Source: Bacteroidales bacterium
Lineage (GTDB): Bacteria > Bacteroidota > Bacteroidia > Bacteroidales > Muribaculaceae
Direction: 5' to 3'
Length of the DNA: 64,000 nt
Assembly: GCA_014800795.1 (NCBI GenBank)
Contig: JAAVFL010000011.1
Span: 1 to 64,000, forward strand
Part shown: in pieces, positions 9,801-18,750 of the stretch
How the letters are laid out: each line of letters starts with the position of its first letter
How positions within the stretch are numbered: the first letter of the stretch is position 1
Position numbers and translations under genes: made by a program
Notes under the pieces: generated by a model
Seen by the model: only the letters and a program-made list of their open reading frames with translations
What the model was told of the DNA's origin: nothing
The model's database searches: none

Positions 9801-10406
9801 TTATAGCAACTGACTTTGGTTCTTTTTCTTCTTTTTCTTACTACTCGTCTGCTGTACGACTGCCTTGAACTCATGAAGATGGACGTTACTGTTCTCTAAC
9901 GTGATTGCTCCATGCGATAATTCCAGTAAATCCTTGAATATCTTCATGTCATCAACCCCGTCAGCGTTAACAGCAAGCATCTGTTTCTTCATATGGTTGG
10001 CTAACAGAAGAATAGCCTCATTACGTTCTTCACCTTCCTCCATGGAAGCGACTGTGTCAACTAGCTGTTGAGTGAGGCGTCCGTAATGCCGATAACGCAA
10101 AGGGGAACGAGAATACTGTACCCTTTGAGGTAATGTCTGCAAATCGGCTTCTTTGATTACTTCACACGGATAATCTATGTCAAGTCTGAATCCGGACATA
10201 ATAGCAAGGTGATCCCACAGTTTATGTTCATTTTCAGGAGCGCGTAACTCGGGGAAGAGATTTCCCATGGAACGGATAATAGAGTATGCACAATCCGTCC
10301 GTTCAGAGCGATCTTCTATTGTAAGACAATGATCTACCATCCGTTGAATATTACGTCCATATTCTGGAAGTGTCAATTGTGATAGCCGTGTATTATACGT
10401 AAGCAT
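9801..10406 (-). CDS. DUF4290 family protein
   Basis: 201 aa from the chosen start MLTYNTRLSQLTLPEYGRN, the standard opening of DUF4290 in Bacteroidota. The open frame runs 22 codons further to 10472, but that segment coincides with a terminator hairpin of the upstream fabG gene, so the longer start is rejected. The protein is helical and cytoplasmic and ends in a lysine-rich tail (SSKKKKKKNQSQLL), suggesting nucleic-acid or ribosome contact. Function unknown; placement beside rimM is consistent with a translation link but does not prove it. Confidence 0.85.
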   Translation of the reverse strand: MLTYNTRLSQLTLPEYGRNIQRMVDHCLTIEDRSERTDCAYSIIRSMGNLFPELRAPENEHKLWDHLAIMSGFRLDIDYPCEVIKEADLQTLPQRVQYSRSPLRYRHYGRLTQQLVDTVASMEEGEERNEAILLLANHMKKQMLAVNADGVDDMKIFKDLLELSHGAITLENSNVHLHEFKAVVQQTSSKKKKKKNQSQLL

Positions 10407-10437
10407 TTGAGTTAACTTATGAGTTCCATTCTTAAAA

Positions 10438-10476
10438 ACACGGTGCGCATCACCTTGGTTCAGGTCGCGCACCGTG
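10438..10476 (-). terminator. fabG terminator
   Basis: A perfect 10-bp GC-rich stem (10467-10476 with 10439-10448) is followed on the minus strand by TGTTTTTAAG: a classical intrinsic terminator 15 nt past the fabG stop. It overlaps the apparent upstream extension of the DUF4290 frame. Confidence 0.8.
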
Positions 10477-10490
10477 CTAAATGTTAGATA

Positions 10491-11237
10491 TTACATATTC
10501 ATACCGCCATCCACCTGGATAACCTGGCCGGTAACGTAGCTTGACATATCAGAAGCGAGGAAAGTTGCAACATTGGCAATATCCTCAACTTTTCCACCAC
10601 GACGAAGAGGTATCTTCTGGCACCATTCTGCACGGACTGCATCTGGAAGAGCTGCGGTCATAGCTGTCTCGATGAAGCCCGGGGCTATAGCATTCGCACG
10701 AATCCCACGACTTCCGACTTCTTGCGCCACACTTTTAGCAAGAGCTATCAGACCAGCCTTGGATGCAGCATAATTGCTTTGACCTGCATTACCGTGGACA
10801 CCTACTACAGATGCCATATTGATAATTGACCCGCTGCGTTGGCGAAGCATTATGGGAAGAATCGCATGAATGAAGTTAAATGCGCTTTTAAGATTAACGG
10901 CTATAACGGCGTCCCACTGCGCTTCTGTCATACGCATCATCAGACCATCTTTAGTTATACCTGCGTTATTTACAAGAATATCAATGCTGCCGAAATCTTT
11001 ATGGATTTCTTTTACTACTTCTTCTGTCTGAGCGAAATCTGCAGCGTTTGAAGCATATCCTTTCACTTTCACTCCAAGTGCAGCTATTTCTTCCTCAGTT
11101 TTCTTTCCGTTTTCGTCAATCACCAAATCCGTGAATGCGATGTTTGCTCCCTCTTTGGCAAAACGGAGAGCTATTTCCTTGCCGATACCGCGGGCAGCTC
11201 CGGTAACAATTGCTGTTTTTCCTTCAAGTAGTTTCAT
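10491..11237 (-). CDS. fabG: 3-oxoacyl-[acyl-carrier-protein] reductase
   Basis: NADPH-dependent reduction of 3-oxoacyl-ACP in type II fatty-acid synthesis. 248 aa, short-chain dehydrogenase fold: TGAARGIGKEIA (Rossmann, 12-23), NNAG (90-93), catalytic S143, Y156 and K160 in YAASK, and the C-terminal VTGQVIQVDGGMNM typical of FabG. It lies 13 nt after the TetR-family gene, so the regulator and fabG are probably co-transcribed. Confidence 0.93.
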   Translation of the reverse strand: MKLLEGKTAIVTGAARGIGKEIALRFAKEGANIAFTDLVIDENGKKTEEEIAALGVKVKGYASNAADFAQTEEVVKEIHKDFGSIDILVNNAGITKDGLMMRMTEAQWDAVIAVNLKSAFNFIHAILPIMLRQRSGSIINMASVVGVHGNAGQSNYAASKAGLIALAKSVAQEVGSRGIRANAIAPGFIETAMTAALPDAVRAEWCQKIPLRRGGKVEDIANVATFLASDMSSYVTGQVIQVDGGMNM

Positions 11238-11250
11238 GATTGAAAATATA

Positions 11251-11892
11251 TTAGTCTATGGTTGATTTCTGATTTCTGATCTCACTCTCTGTTCCGGCTG
11301 TCGGTCTGTATTTTACAGCATTCATTATAAATGCCGTTATCCGATCATATGCTGTTTCCCCCGTATATCCAAGAATCTCGAGATTATCTTTTGCAACGGG
11401 ATTATCCAGTGAATGTAGTAAGAGGATAATAAGCGGAGCCAGGCGGTTTGTCTGTTCAAAATCAAACTCTCCACCCTCTATACCTTCCCTGAGAACATTT
11501 TGCAGGATATCGAGTTCTTTTTCGGCAGCCAGTCGTTTGGTTTTGCCCGAGCGATTCCCGTCAAGAAAATGAATCAAGGATAGAGGTTCTGAGAGCCGGT
11601 GAGGTCGTGTGGTGAGCATAACACCGAGACGGGCACGGAGAATTCCCTCAAGTTTATTTGTAGCACTTATCGCACTGTTTTGAATCTGACGTTCTTGTGC
11701 TACAATCTGTTCACTCTCATGTTCAATGACAGCCTGATGAATCTCACGTTTATTCTTGAAATAAGTATATAAAGTTCGTCTTCCCTTCTCAGAAGCATTT
11801 GCAATATCAAGCATAGTGGTGTGTTCCACACCATTGCGTGCGAATAGTTGCCTGGCAACTTCAATTAGCCGTTCGCGTGTCTTACTTACCAT
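11251..11892 (-). CDS. TetR/AcrR family transcriptional regulator
   Basis: 213 aa from MVSKTRERLIEVARQLF, the canonical TetR helix-turn-helix opening; HTH at about residues 4-50 (IANASEKGRRTLYTYFKNKREIHQAV). The C-terminal ~160 residues form the variable ligand/dimer domain. Directly upstream of fabG (13 nt), so a role in fatty-acid gene control is plausible by context, though the ligand is unknown. An in-frame start 6 codons upstream is possible. A candidate -7 box (TAAATTTG on the minus strand, 11963-11970) precedes it. Confidence 0.88.
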   Translation of the reverse strand: MVSKTRERLIEVARQLFARNGVEHTTMLDIANASEKGRRTLYTYFKNKREIHQAVIEHESEQIVAQERQIQNSAISATNKLEGILRARLGVMLTTRPHRLSEPLSLIHFLDGNRSGKTKRLAAEKELDILQNVLREGIEGGEFDFEQTNRLAPLIILLLHSLDNPVAKDNLEILGYTGETAYDRITAFIMNAVKYRPTAGTESEIRNQKSTID

Positions 11893-12125
11893 GCGGTGAT
11901 TATGCAACAAATTTATAGTCCACTATGATACATCTCTACGAAGGAGATCTCATTTCATTCTGCAAATTTAGCAAAATTTTGGAGAAAATATATTCTTAAA
12001 TTTCTAAAACCTACAAAAAAGCACGAAAACAGAGGATAGAATTTTTCTTAACTCCCAAGTATTTCTTAACTTCGCATAGAATTAGGTCGTAGATGCGGCC
12101 TTCACGGAAAATCATTAATCTCATT

Positions 12126-13373
12126 ATGTCGCACCATATCATCACAACTATATATATACCTCGAAAGGTATTATTACTCCCTATCGTGTTTTTTACACTT
12201 ATTTTCTCTCCACAGTGGATTTTCGCTCAGACTTCACGTAAATCGTTGATAAACATTCCTCAGAGTCGATCTGCCGATATTGGAATTGTTGTGCGTGATT
12301 TATCAACCGGCGAAGATCTCGTAAGTGAAAATTCCGATAAGATGTTGACTCCGGCCAGTATAATGAAATGTGTGACAGCTGCCTCGGTAATTCTTGCAGA
12401 CAAAGAAAATGACTGTTTCACCACCGATGTATTCATTACCGGCGATGTGACCAGTGACACCATTCTTTTAGGGGATATTATGATACGTGGCGTTGGTGAT
12501 CCCACTTTGGAGAGCAAGCGGTTCCCTGAGTATGTAGGATTTATGGATTCAATTGTATCAAATATAAAGAGAAAAGGAATCACACGTATCGCTGGATGTA
12601 TAGAAATTGATTCCATCGGTTTTATTGAACAAGGTCCCTGTCGAAAATGGGAATCAGAGGATTTGAAATGGTATTACGGAGCAGGCTTATTCCCGATTAA
12701 TTACAAGGAGAATACTTTGGCTGGCGATTGTGCGATGCGTGATCCTGCATCACATTTTATACGGGACCTGAAGTCAAAACTTAAGGCCGGTGGTATCAGT
12801 GTTGAGGAAACTGAGGTTGGATTCGGAGAAATAAAACTGACACCACTTTACTCGCACCACTCCCCCTCATTCTCGGAAATTATGCGTGCTATGATTGAAG
12901 TCAGTAACAACCTATATGCAGAAAGTATGCTCAGGACACTGGAACCGGAAAATTCAATGGCGGCTGCTATTGAACGTGAACAGAATATACTTCAGCAGAT
13001 AGGTCTTGACTGTAATGAGATATACCCCTTTGATGGCAGCGGACTTACCAGAGACAATCTTCTCACTCCACGCTTTATGGCAGATTTACTCCTCGCCATG
13101 TATGTCGGTGAAAAAAGCGATAGATTCATCAGTTTATTCCCTAAAGCCGGCGAGGAAGGCACTGTAAAAAAAGTGCTTCAGAACACCCCGTTATCCGGAA
13201 AATTCATTCTTAAGAGCGGTAGTATGCGGGGGGTATTGTGTTACTCCGGATATAAAATTAATGATAATGGCCAACCAACTCATGCTGTAGTAGTGATGGT
13301 CAACGGATTCACGTGTAGCACACCCACCGTCAGAAAAGCTATATGTGATTTTCTACTTAAACAATTCAGTTGA
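12126..13373 (+). CDS. dacB: D-alanyl-D-alanine carboxypeptidase/endopeptidase (PBP4 type, S13)
   Basis: Periplasmic penicillin-binding protein that trims or opens peptidoglycan cross-links. All three active-site motifs are present from the chosen start: S78-I-M-K81, S260-N-N262 and K363-S-G365. Signal peptide at about residues 14-35 (ends FAQT). At 415 aa it is shorter than E. coli PBP4 (477), as is usual for the Bacteroidota form. The open frame runs 11 codons further upstream without a better signal. Downstream acidic protein gene begins 39 nt later. Symbol by family similarity. Confidence 0.9.
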   Translation: MSHHIITTIYIPRKVLLLPIVFFTLIFSPQWIFAQTSRKSLINIPQSRSADIGIVVRDLSTGEDLVSENSDKMLTPASIMKCVTAASVILADKENDCFTTDVFITGDVTSDTILLGDIMIRGVGDPTLESKRFPEYVGFMDSIVSNIKRKGITRIAGCIEIDSIGFIEQGPCRKWESEDLKWYYGAGLFPINYKENTLAGDCAMRDPASHFIRDLKSKLKAGGISVEETEVGFGEIKLTPLYSHHSPSFSEIMRAMIEVSNNLYAESMLRTLEPENSMAAAIEREQNILQQIGLDCNEIYPFDGSGLTRDNLLTPRFMADLLLAMYVGEKSDRFISLFPKAGEEGTVKKVLQNTPLSGKFILKSGSMRGVLCYSGYKINDNGQPTHAVVVMVNGFTCSTPTVRKAICDFLLKQFS

Positions 13374-13412
13374 TATTTGAATATATTAATAAGTTCTTAA
13401 ATATACATAATC

Positions 13413-14186
13413 ATGCATAGTCAGGAATACCTAAATGAGATGTTGCATTTGACTGCGGATATTGCAGAAGAACTTCTCACATTAAAAGATACAGGGAATG
13501 AACTCAGTGATGTTACAACTGAAAAGATAGCCAGACTGGCAGAATTGGCAATCAGTTGCAGAGCAGATGCAACGGATGAGATTTCCACGGTCATGGCAAC
13601 TCCTGCAGTTGAGCAGCCAATAATAAATAATCCTGAACTACCGACAGAGCCGGTTGCCGATGAACCACACTCAGTTACAGGTCCAACGACAGTATTTTGC
13701 GCAGAAGATGCTGATAGAGAGTCTGTTGTCGTAGAGGAGGGAGAAATAATTTTGTCAAATAAAACCGATCACATCTCTTATTCTCAGGATGAAACCGAAA
13801 CTGATCTTATTCTAAATCAGACCTCGGACGTAAAAGCAGAAAGTTGTCCTGATTCGGAAGAGCTTCACGACAAAAAAGATGTAACTCCTGAACCGGAAGA
13901 GGCGCTTTCTGATCATAACATATCTAACCCTCAAGAGCCTTACGTCTCGCGGAAACAGCATTTTTCAGCGAGAGAACTTCGCAATGCTTTTACTCTCAAT
14001 GATGTATTCCTCTTTCAGAGAACGTTATTTCATGGTTCGTCCATAGAATTCAAACAAGCATTGGAAGAAATAGCATCGCTATCAGATAGCAGAGAACTTG
14101 AAGAATATCTTGTATCAGCCCACGGAGTAGACTTATCGTCTCCAGAAGCTGAAGATTTCATAAATATAGTCAAGACATTCTTCTGA
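13413..14186 (+). CDS. Acidic low-complexity protein with conserved C-terminal domain
   Basis: 257 aa in two parts. Residues 1-50 are helical; about 60-170 are low-complexity and acidic (Glu/Asp/Thr/Pro), probably disordered; the last ~75 residues (from SARELRNAFTLNDVFLFQRTLFHG) form a compact helical domain that I recognise as recurring at the C-terminus of Bacteroidota hypothetical proteins, function unknown. No signal peptide, so cytoplasmic. It sits between the dacB-type gene and rsmI on the same strand. Confidence 0.75.
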   Translation: MHSQEYLNEMLHLTADIAEELLTLKDTGNELSDVTTEKIARLAELAISCRADATDEISTVMATPAVEQPIINNPELPTEPVADEPHSVTGPTTVFCAEDADRESVVVEEGEIILSNKTDHISYSQDETETDLILNQTSDVKAESCPDSEELHDKKDVTPEPEEALSDHNISNPQEPYVSRKQHFSARELRNAFTLNDVFLFQRTLFHGSSIEFKQALEEIASLSDSRELEEYLVSAHGVDLSSPEAEDFINIVKTFF

Positions 14187-14230
14187 TAGCAGTCGGTCCA
14201 TCTTATATCCTATTATAAATACGTCTGTTT

Positions 14231-14965
14231 ATGACAACCGGAAAACTATTCGTGGTCCCCACTCCGGTCGGGAACCTATCAGATATGGCACCAAGGTCAA
14301 TTGACATACTTAAGAGTTGCAATTTGATTCTTGCTGAAGATACCCGCACAAGTAGTGTCGTAACCCGTCATTTCGGTATTACAACACCGATGTACTCGCA
14401 TCATAAATTTAATGAACATTCAACAACGGCCCAGATGATAGAACGAATAAAGGCCGGTGAAATCATTGCACTTATTTCAGATGCCGGTACCCCGGCAATC
14501 TCTGATCCCGGATTTTATCTGGTGCGCGAATGCAGACGTGAAGGTATTGAAGTGGAAACCATACCGGGTCCCACGGCATTTGTGCCGGCACTTGTAAATT
14601 CCGGCTTACCCTGTGACAGATTTTCATTTGAAGGTTTTCTCCCAGTAAAAAAAGGGAGAAGCACCCGTTTAAAAGAATTATCTTCAGAAGAGAGAACTAT
14701 GATATTTTATGAATCACCATTACGCCTCTTGAAAACTCTTGAAGAATTTAAAGAATACATGGGCCCCGATAGAGACGCATCAGTTTCGCGTGAAATATCA
14801 AAACTGCATAATGCCACACACAATGGCACAATTTCACAACTGGTCGAATATTTCTCCGCGAACCAACCACGTGGAGAGATTGTTATAGTAGTGGCAGGTA
14901 AACGCGCAGACCGCTCTGTCGCTAAGATTCATCGCAATAAATATAAAGATTGTGACCCTGAATAA
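14231..14965 (+). CDS. rsmI: 16S rRNA (cytidine-1402-2'-O)-methyltransferase
   Basis: SAM-dependent methylation of the ribose at C1402 in the ribosomal P site. 244 aa with the tetrapyrrole-methylase fold signatures of RsmI: VVPTPVGNLSDMAPR near the N-terminus, AEDTRTS at about 36-42, and ISDAGTPAISDPG at about 83-95. Slightly short at the C-terminus compared with E. coli (286 aa), as in other Bacteroidales. Confidence 0.95.
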   Translation: MTTGKLFVVPTPVGNLSDMAPRSIDILKSCNLILAEDTRTSSVVTRHFGITTPMYSHHKFNEHSTTAQMIERIKAGEIIALISDAGTPAISDPGFYLVRECRREGIEVETIPGPTAFVPALVNSGLPCDRFSFEGFLPVKKGRSTRLKELSSEERTMIFYESPLRLLKTLEEFKEYMGPDRDASVSREISKLHNATHNGTISQLVEYFSANQPRGEIVIVVAGKRADRSVAKIHRNKYKDCDPE

Positions 14966-15030
14966 ATAAGACGAGCTGCCATCCTGATATAAATTAAGAC
15001 AAAAAATATATTAACGTTAAACGATTGATT

Positions 15031-15894
15031 ATGAGGAAAATATTTCTGATAGCGGCAGCCGGAATGCTGACGCTCGTATCATGCCAGCAAAAGGTGTCGG
15101 ACGCAGAATCTATGGAAGTTGCATCTGTGTCGGATTCACTCAGGATTGCTCTTGCTAATCAGGACAGCCTTCTCACTCTTATGAATGACGTAGCAGATGG
15201 AATGGCACAAATCAAGCAGATGGAGAATATCCTGTCGACGACAACTGATATGTCTCTTGAATCCCAGGATAAAAGAAAACAATTGCGTAACGATATTCTG
15301 ATAATTCACCAAGCGCTACAAATGCGTAGGGACCGCCTAAACGAACTTGAAACCAAGCTTAAGAAAAGTACGGGCGATAATACCACATTGCAGAAATCTA
15401 TTCAAACTCTCAAACAACAGATTACTGATCAGGAGAACACAATTGAAACTTTAAGGTCCGATCTTGCGACTGCAAATGCCAGCATACAAAAACTTACAGC
15501 TAATGTAGACTCCCTTAATACGGAAGTTGCAAGTATTACAGCTGCCAAAAATGAAATAGAGGAAGAAGCCGCCACTCTTACGTCTGAACTCAATACATGT
15601 TACTATGCATTAGGAAGTAAGAAGGAACTGAAGGAGCATAAGCTAATTGAAACCGGCTTCTTACGTAAGACGAAAATAATGCCTCAGGATTTTGAAGAGG
15701 GATATTTCACGAGAGCTGACAAGCGAACGCTCCTGAATATCGATTTACATTCTAAGAAGGCGAATGTGCTGACGAATCAACCTAAAGATTCATATGAAAT
15801 TGTTGATACTCCCAATGGTAGCAAAATGTTAAAGATTCTTGCTCCGGCAAGATTTTGGAATACCTCCAACTTTCTTATTATAGAAATAGATTGA
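15031..15894 (+). CDS. Coiled-coil lipoprotein, unknown function
   Basis: 287 aa from the ATG at 15031 (an in-frame TTG two codons earlier is less likely). Lipobox LTLVSC with Cys18. Residues about 60-195 are a long heptad-rich coiled coil with many Gln/Lys/Glu and recurring TLxxxI patterns; the remaining ~90 residues form a small beta-rich domain ending FWNTSNFLIIEID. Such lipoproteins often bridge membrane and cell wall, but the function here is unknown. A strong hairpin follows. Confidence 0.78.
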   Translation: MRKIFLIAAAGMLTLVSCQQKVSDAESMEVASVSDSLRIALANQDSLLTLMNDVADGMAQIKQMENILSTTTDMSLESQDKRKQLRNDILIIHQALQMRRDRLNELETKLKKSTGDNTTLQKSIQTLKQQITDQENTIETLRSDLATANASIQKLTANVDSLNTEVASITAAKNEIEEEAATLTSELNTCYYALGSKKELKEHKLIETGFLRKTKIMPQDFEEGYFTRADKRTLLNIDLHSKKANVLTNQPKDSYEIVDTPNGSKMLKILAPARFWNTSNFLIIEID

Positions 15895-15917
15895 TAACCT
15901 ACGTTATCTCTCATCAT

Positions 15918-15959
15918 AATCCGGTTTGTGGAATTTGTATATATTCTACAAACCGGATT
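15918..15959 (+). terminator. Terminator of the coiled-coil lipoprotein gene
   Basis: Perfect 12-bp stem (15918-15929 with 15948-15959) that extends inward with a few further pairs, followed by a short T-rich stretch. Confidence 0.7.
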
Positions 15960-16010
15960 TATATTGCCTTGAAGTATATTTGTGTACAACTCCCCCGACA
16001 ACTGTAATAA

Positions 16011-16040
16011 TTGTTATTCGGTCAAAAATCACTATCTTTG
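16011..16040 (+). promoter_or_regulatory. rfbD promoter
   Basis: TTG (16011-16013), 19-nt spacer, TATCTTTG (16033-16040): near-ideal Bacteroidota promoter, giving a leader of about 75 nt to the rfbD ATG. Confidence 0.65.
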
Positions 16041-16122
16041 CATCATATAATCGGCTCGTCGGTCAGTGAGAGGCATCAGACGCCGTATATCACTTAAGTT
16101 TGGTACTTGAAAACCAATAAGT

Positions 16123-16989
16123 ATGAAAATTTTAGTAACAGGATCTAATGGGCAGCTTGGAAATGAATTGAAACCTCTTCTGGAAGATGCATTTCCGTCA
16201 ATGACACTCTTTACAGATATCGATGAGTTGGATTTGACTGATGCAAAAGCGGTGGAAGTTTTCTTTCGCAATCATGAGATTTCCCATGTCATTAATTGCG
16301 CAGCCTATACAGCTGTAGATAAAGCTGAAGAAGAAAAAATGACATGCTCTCATGTAAACACCGATGCGGTTAAAAATATCGCTGTCGCATCCGATATTAC
16401 TGGAGCCAAAATTATACATATCTCCACAGATTATGTATTCGATGGCACAAATCATCGTCCATATATGGAATCCGATAAGGTTAATCCAATTTCTCAATAT
16501 GGAACATCTAAACGAAAAGGCGAGACCGCTCTTCTGGCAATTTCACCTGAAGCTATTATTATTCGTACCGCATGGCTATATTCTTCCTTTGGTAAAAATT
16601 TTGTAAAAACAATACTGAAGGAAAGCTGTGATAAATCCGAACTCAAAGTTGTAAGCGATCAGATTGGAACTCCCACATATGCCCGGGATTTGGCTGAAGC
16701 TATCGTCACGATTCTGAAAAGTCATCAGTGGGTACCTGGTATATATCATTTTACAGATGAAGGAGTCGCGTCCTGGTATGATTTTGCAAAAGCAATAATC
16801 CGTATTGCAGGTAAAAATACAAAAATCACACCCATATCAACTGACGATTATCCAACAGCTGCGAAACGTCCAAGTTATTCTTTACTAGATAAAACTCGGA
16901 TAAAAGCGACATATGGAGTCCGCATCCCATATTGGGAAGAAAGTCTGCAAGTATGTATGCGGGAAATCGCAAAGCATAATCAGCAATAG
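16123..16989 (+). CDS. rfbD: dTDP-4-dehydrorhamnose reductase
   Basis: Last step of dTDP-L-rhamnose synthesis (NADPH reduction of dTDP-4-keto-rhamnose), supplying polysaccharide assembly. 288 aa SDR: Rossmann VTGSNGQLGNEL (5-16), THR-type STDYVFDG (101-108), catalytic Y126-x3-K130 (QYGTSKRKGE). The other rhamnose genes (rfbA/B/C) are not in the window. prfC begins about 50 nt downstream. Confidence 0.93.
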   Translation: MKILVTGSNGQLGNELKPLLEDAFPSMTLFTDIDELDLTDAKAVEVFFRNHEISHVINCAAYTAVDKAEEEKMTCSHVNTDAVKNIAVASDITGAKIIHISTDYVFDGTNHRPYMESDKVNPISQYGTSKRKGETALLAISPEAIIIRTAWLYSSFGKNFVKTILKESCDKSELKVVSDQIGTPTYARDLAEAIVTILKSHQWVPGIYHFTDEGVASWYDFAKAIIRIAGKNTKITPISTDDYPTAAKRPSYSLLDKTRIKATYGVRIPYWEESLQVCMREIAKHNQQ

Positions 16990-17038
16990 CCTTGGGGGAT
17001 CATAAAACAACTAATTAATAAACCAACAGTTTTTTACA

Positions 17039-18619
17039 TTGGCTACTCTTAACGAAGAAATTCAACGCCGGCGTACTTTCGCAATTATTTCACATCCGGA
17101 TGCCGGTAAAACGACCTTAACTGAAAAGCTACTGCTTTTTGGCGGAGCGATTCATATTGCCGGAGCTGTTAAGTCAAACAAAATAAAGAAAACAGCGACC
17201 TCCGACTGGATGGAAATTGAGAAACAGCGTGGTATATCTGTCGCGACCTCAGTAATGGGTTTCAATTATGGTGATTATAAAATCAACATTCTGGATACAC
17301 CTGGACATCAGGATTTTGCTGAAGATACATATCGGACACTAACAGCCGTAGACTCTGTCATAATAGTAGTAGACGTAGCAAAAGGTGTTGAGATGCAAAC
17401 ACGCAAACTAATGGAAGTTTGCAGAATGCGTAATACCCCCGTCATCATATTCGTAAACAAGCTTGACAGAGAAGGACGGGATCCCTTTGACATCCTTGAC
17501 GAGCTTGAAACAGAACTTAAAATTTCCGTTCGCCCATTATCCTGGCCTATTAATATCGGAGAGCGTTTCAAGGGGGTATATAACATCTACGAAAAGACTC
17601 TTGATCTATTTCAGCCAGATAAGCAAAAAGTTACCGAACGTGTCGAAATAAACGACGTTAACGACCCGAGAGTCGATGAAATAATCGGACAAAATGATGC
17701 ATCAAAGCTTCGGGAGGATCTTGAATTGATCAACGGAGTATATCCTGAATTTGACGTCAAACCTTACCTTGAAGGTAAACTCGCACCGGTATTTTTCGGA
17801 TCTGCCCTTAATACATTCGGTGTCAAAGAACTACTCGACTGTTTTGTAAAGATCGCTCCATCTCCCAAACCGGTTATGACCGAAGAGCGACTTATACTCC
17901 CGGAAGAGAACTCCTTCTCCGGTTTCGTATTTAAAATTCATGCGAATATGGATGCAAATCACCGTTCATGTATCGCATTCGTTAAAATCTGTTCCGGAAA
18001 ATTTGAGCGTAATGTCAACTACAAACATGTCCGTTCCGGCAAGATGATGAGATTTGCTGCTCCTACTGCATTTATGGCTCAAAAAAAGAGTATCGTAGAT
18101 GAAGCATATCCAGGCGACATTGTAGGCATCCCTGATACCGGAAATTTTAAAATCGGTGATACACTTACCTCAGGAGAAACATTACATTTCAAAGGCCTTC
18201 CCTCATTCTCACCTGAAATGTTCAAATACATTGAGAATACAGATCCCATGAAAGCTAAACAGCTGGATAAAGGTCTGAAACAACTTATGGATGAGGGGGT
18301 TGCTCAGCTATTCACGAATCAGTTCAACGGCCGGAAAATAGTTGGTACTGTGGGACAACTGCAGTTCGAAGTAATACAATATCGTTTATTACACGAATAT
18401 GGAGCTCAATGCCGTTGGGAACCAGTTTCATTATATAAAGCCTGTTGGATAGAAAGTGAGGACGCTGAAGCACTTGAAGCATTTAAAAAGCGTAAACACC
18501 AGTTTATGGCCACCGATACTCAGGGACGTGATGTGTTTCTAGCTGATTCTAATTACGTATTGCAGATGGCACGCAACGATTTTCCTAAAATAGAATTTCA
18601 TTTTGCGAGCGAATTTTAA
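17039..18619 (+). CDS. prfC: Peptide chain release factor 3 (TTG start)
   Basis: GTPase that recycles RF1/RF2 from the ribosome. 526 aa, usual length. G1 SHPDAGKTT (18-26), G3 DTPGHQDF, G4 NKLDRE are intact, followed by the RF3-specific C-terminal domain ([10 protein letters not shown]...CRWEP). The start codon is TTG: upstream in frame there is a stop at 17012-17014 and no ATG or GTG, and the protein begins [20 protein letters not shown] as in the family. A weak start may limit RF3 level. Confidence 0.95.
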   Translation: MATLNEEIQRRRTFAIISHPDAGKTTLTEKLLLFGGAIHIAGAVKSNKIKKTATSDWMEIEKQRGISVATSVMGFNYGDYKINILDTPGHQDFAEDTYRTLTAVDSVIIVVDVAKGVEMQTRKLMEVCRMRNTPVIIFVNKLDREGRDPFDILDELETELKISVRPLSWPINIGERFKGVYNIYEKTLDLFQPDKQKVTERVEINDVNDPRVDEIIGQNDASKLREDLELINGVYPEFDVKPYLEGKLAPVFFGSALNTFGVKELLDCFVKIAPSPKPVMTEERLILPEENSFSGFVFKIHANMDANHRSCIAFVKICSGKFERNVNYKHVRSGKMMRFAAPTAFMAQKKSIVDEAYPGDIVGIPDTGNFKIGDTLTSGETLHFKGLPSFSPEMFKYIENTDPMKAKQLDKGLKQLMDEGVAQLFTNQFNGRKIVGTVGQLQFEVIQYRLLHEYGAQCRWEPVSLYKACWIESEDAEALEAFKKRKHQFMATDTQGRDVFLADSNYVLQMARNDFPKIEFHFASEF

Positions 18620-18660
18620 AAAAAAATGTTTTAGAGTAGTGCGTATTATCAAATATTGAT

Positions 18661-18693
18661 TATCTTTGTAGCAGAAAGAGAAATCTTTCTGCT
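18661..18693 (+). promoter_or_regulatory. -7 box and 5' stem-loop before the secreted protein gene
   Basis: TATCTTTG (18661-18668) fits the Bacteroidota -7 element. Directly after it lies a perfect 9-bp hairpin (18670-18678 with 18685-18693), which would sit at the very 5' end of the transcript. The same hairpin could help end prfC transcription. No convincing -33 element was seen. Confidence 0.45.
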
Positions 18694-18750
18694 ATTGATT
18701 TATACAGTATTATACGGTTGCCGATATAATACATTAAAAACATTGAATTT

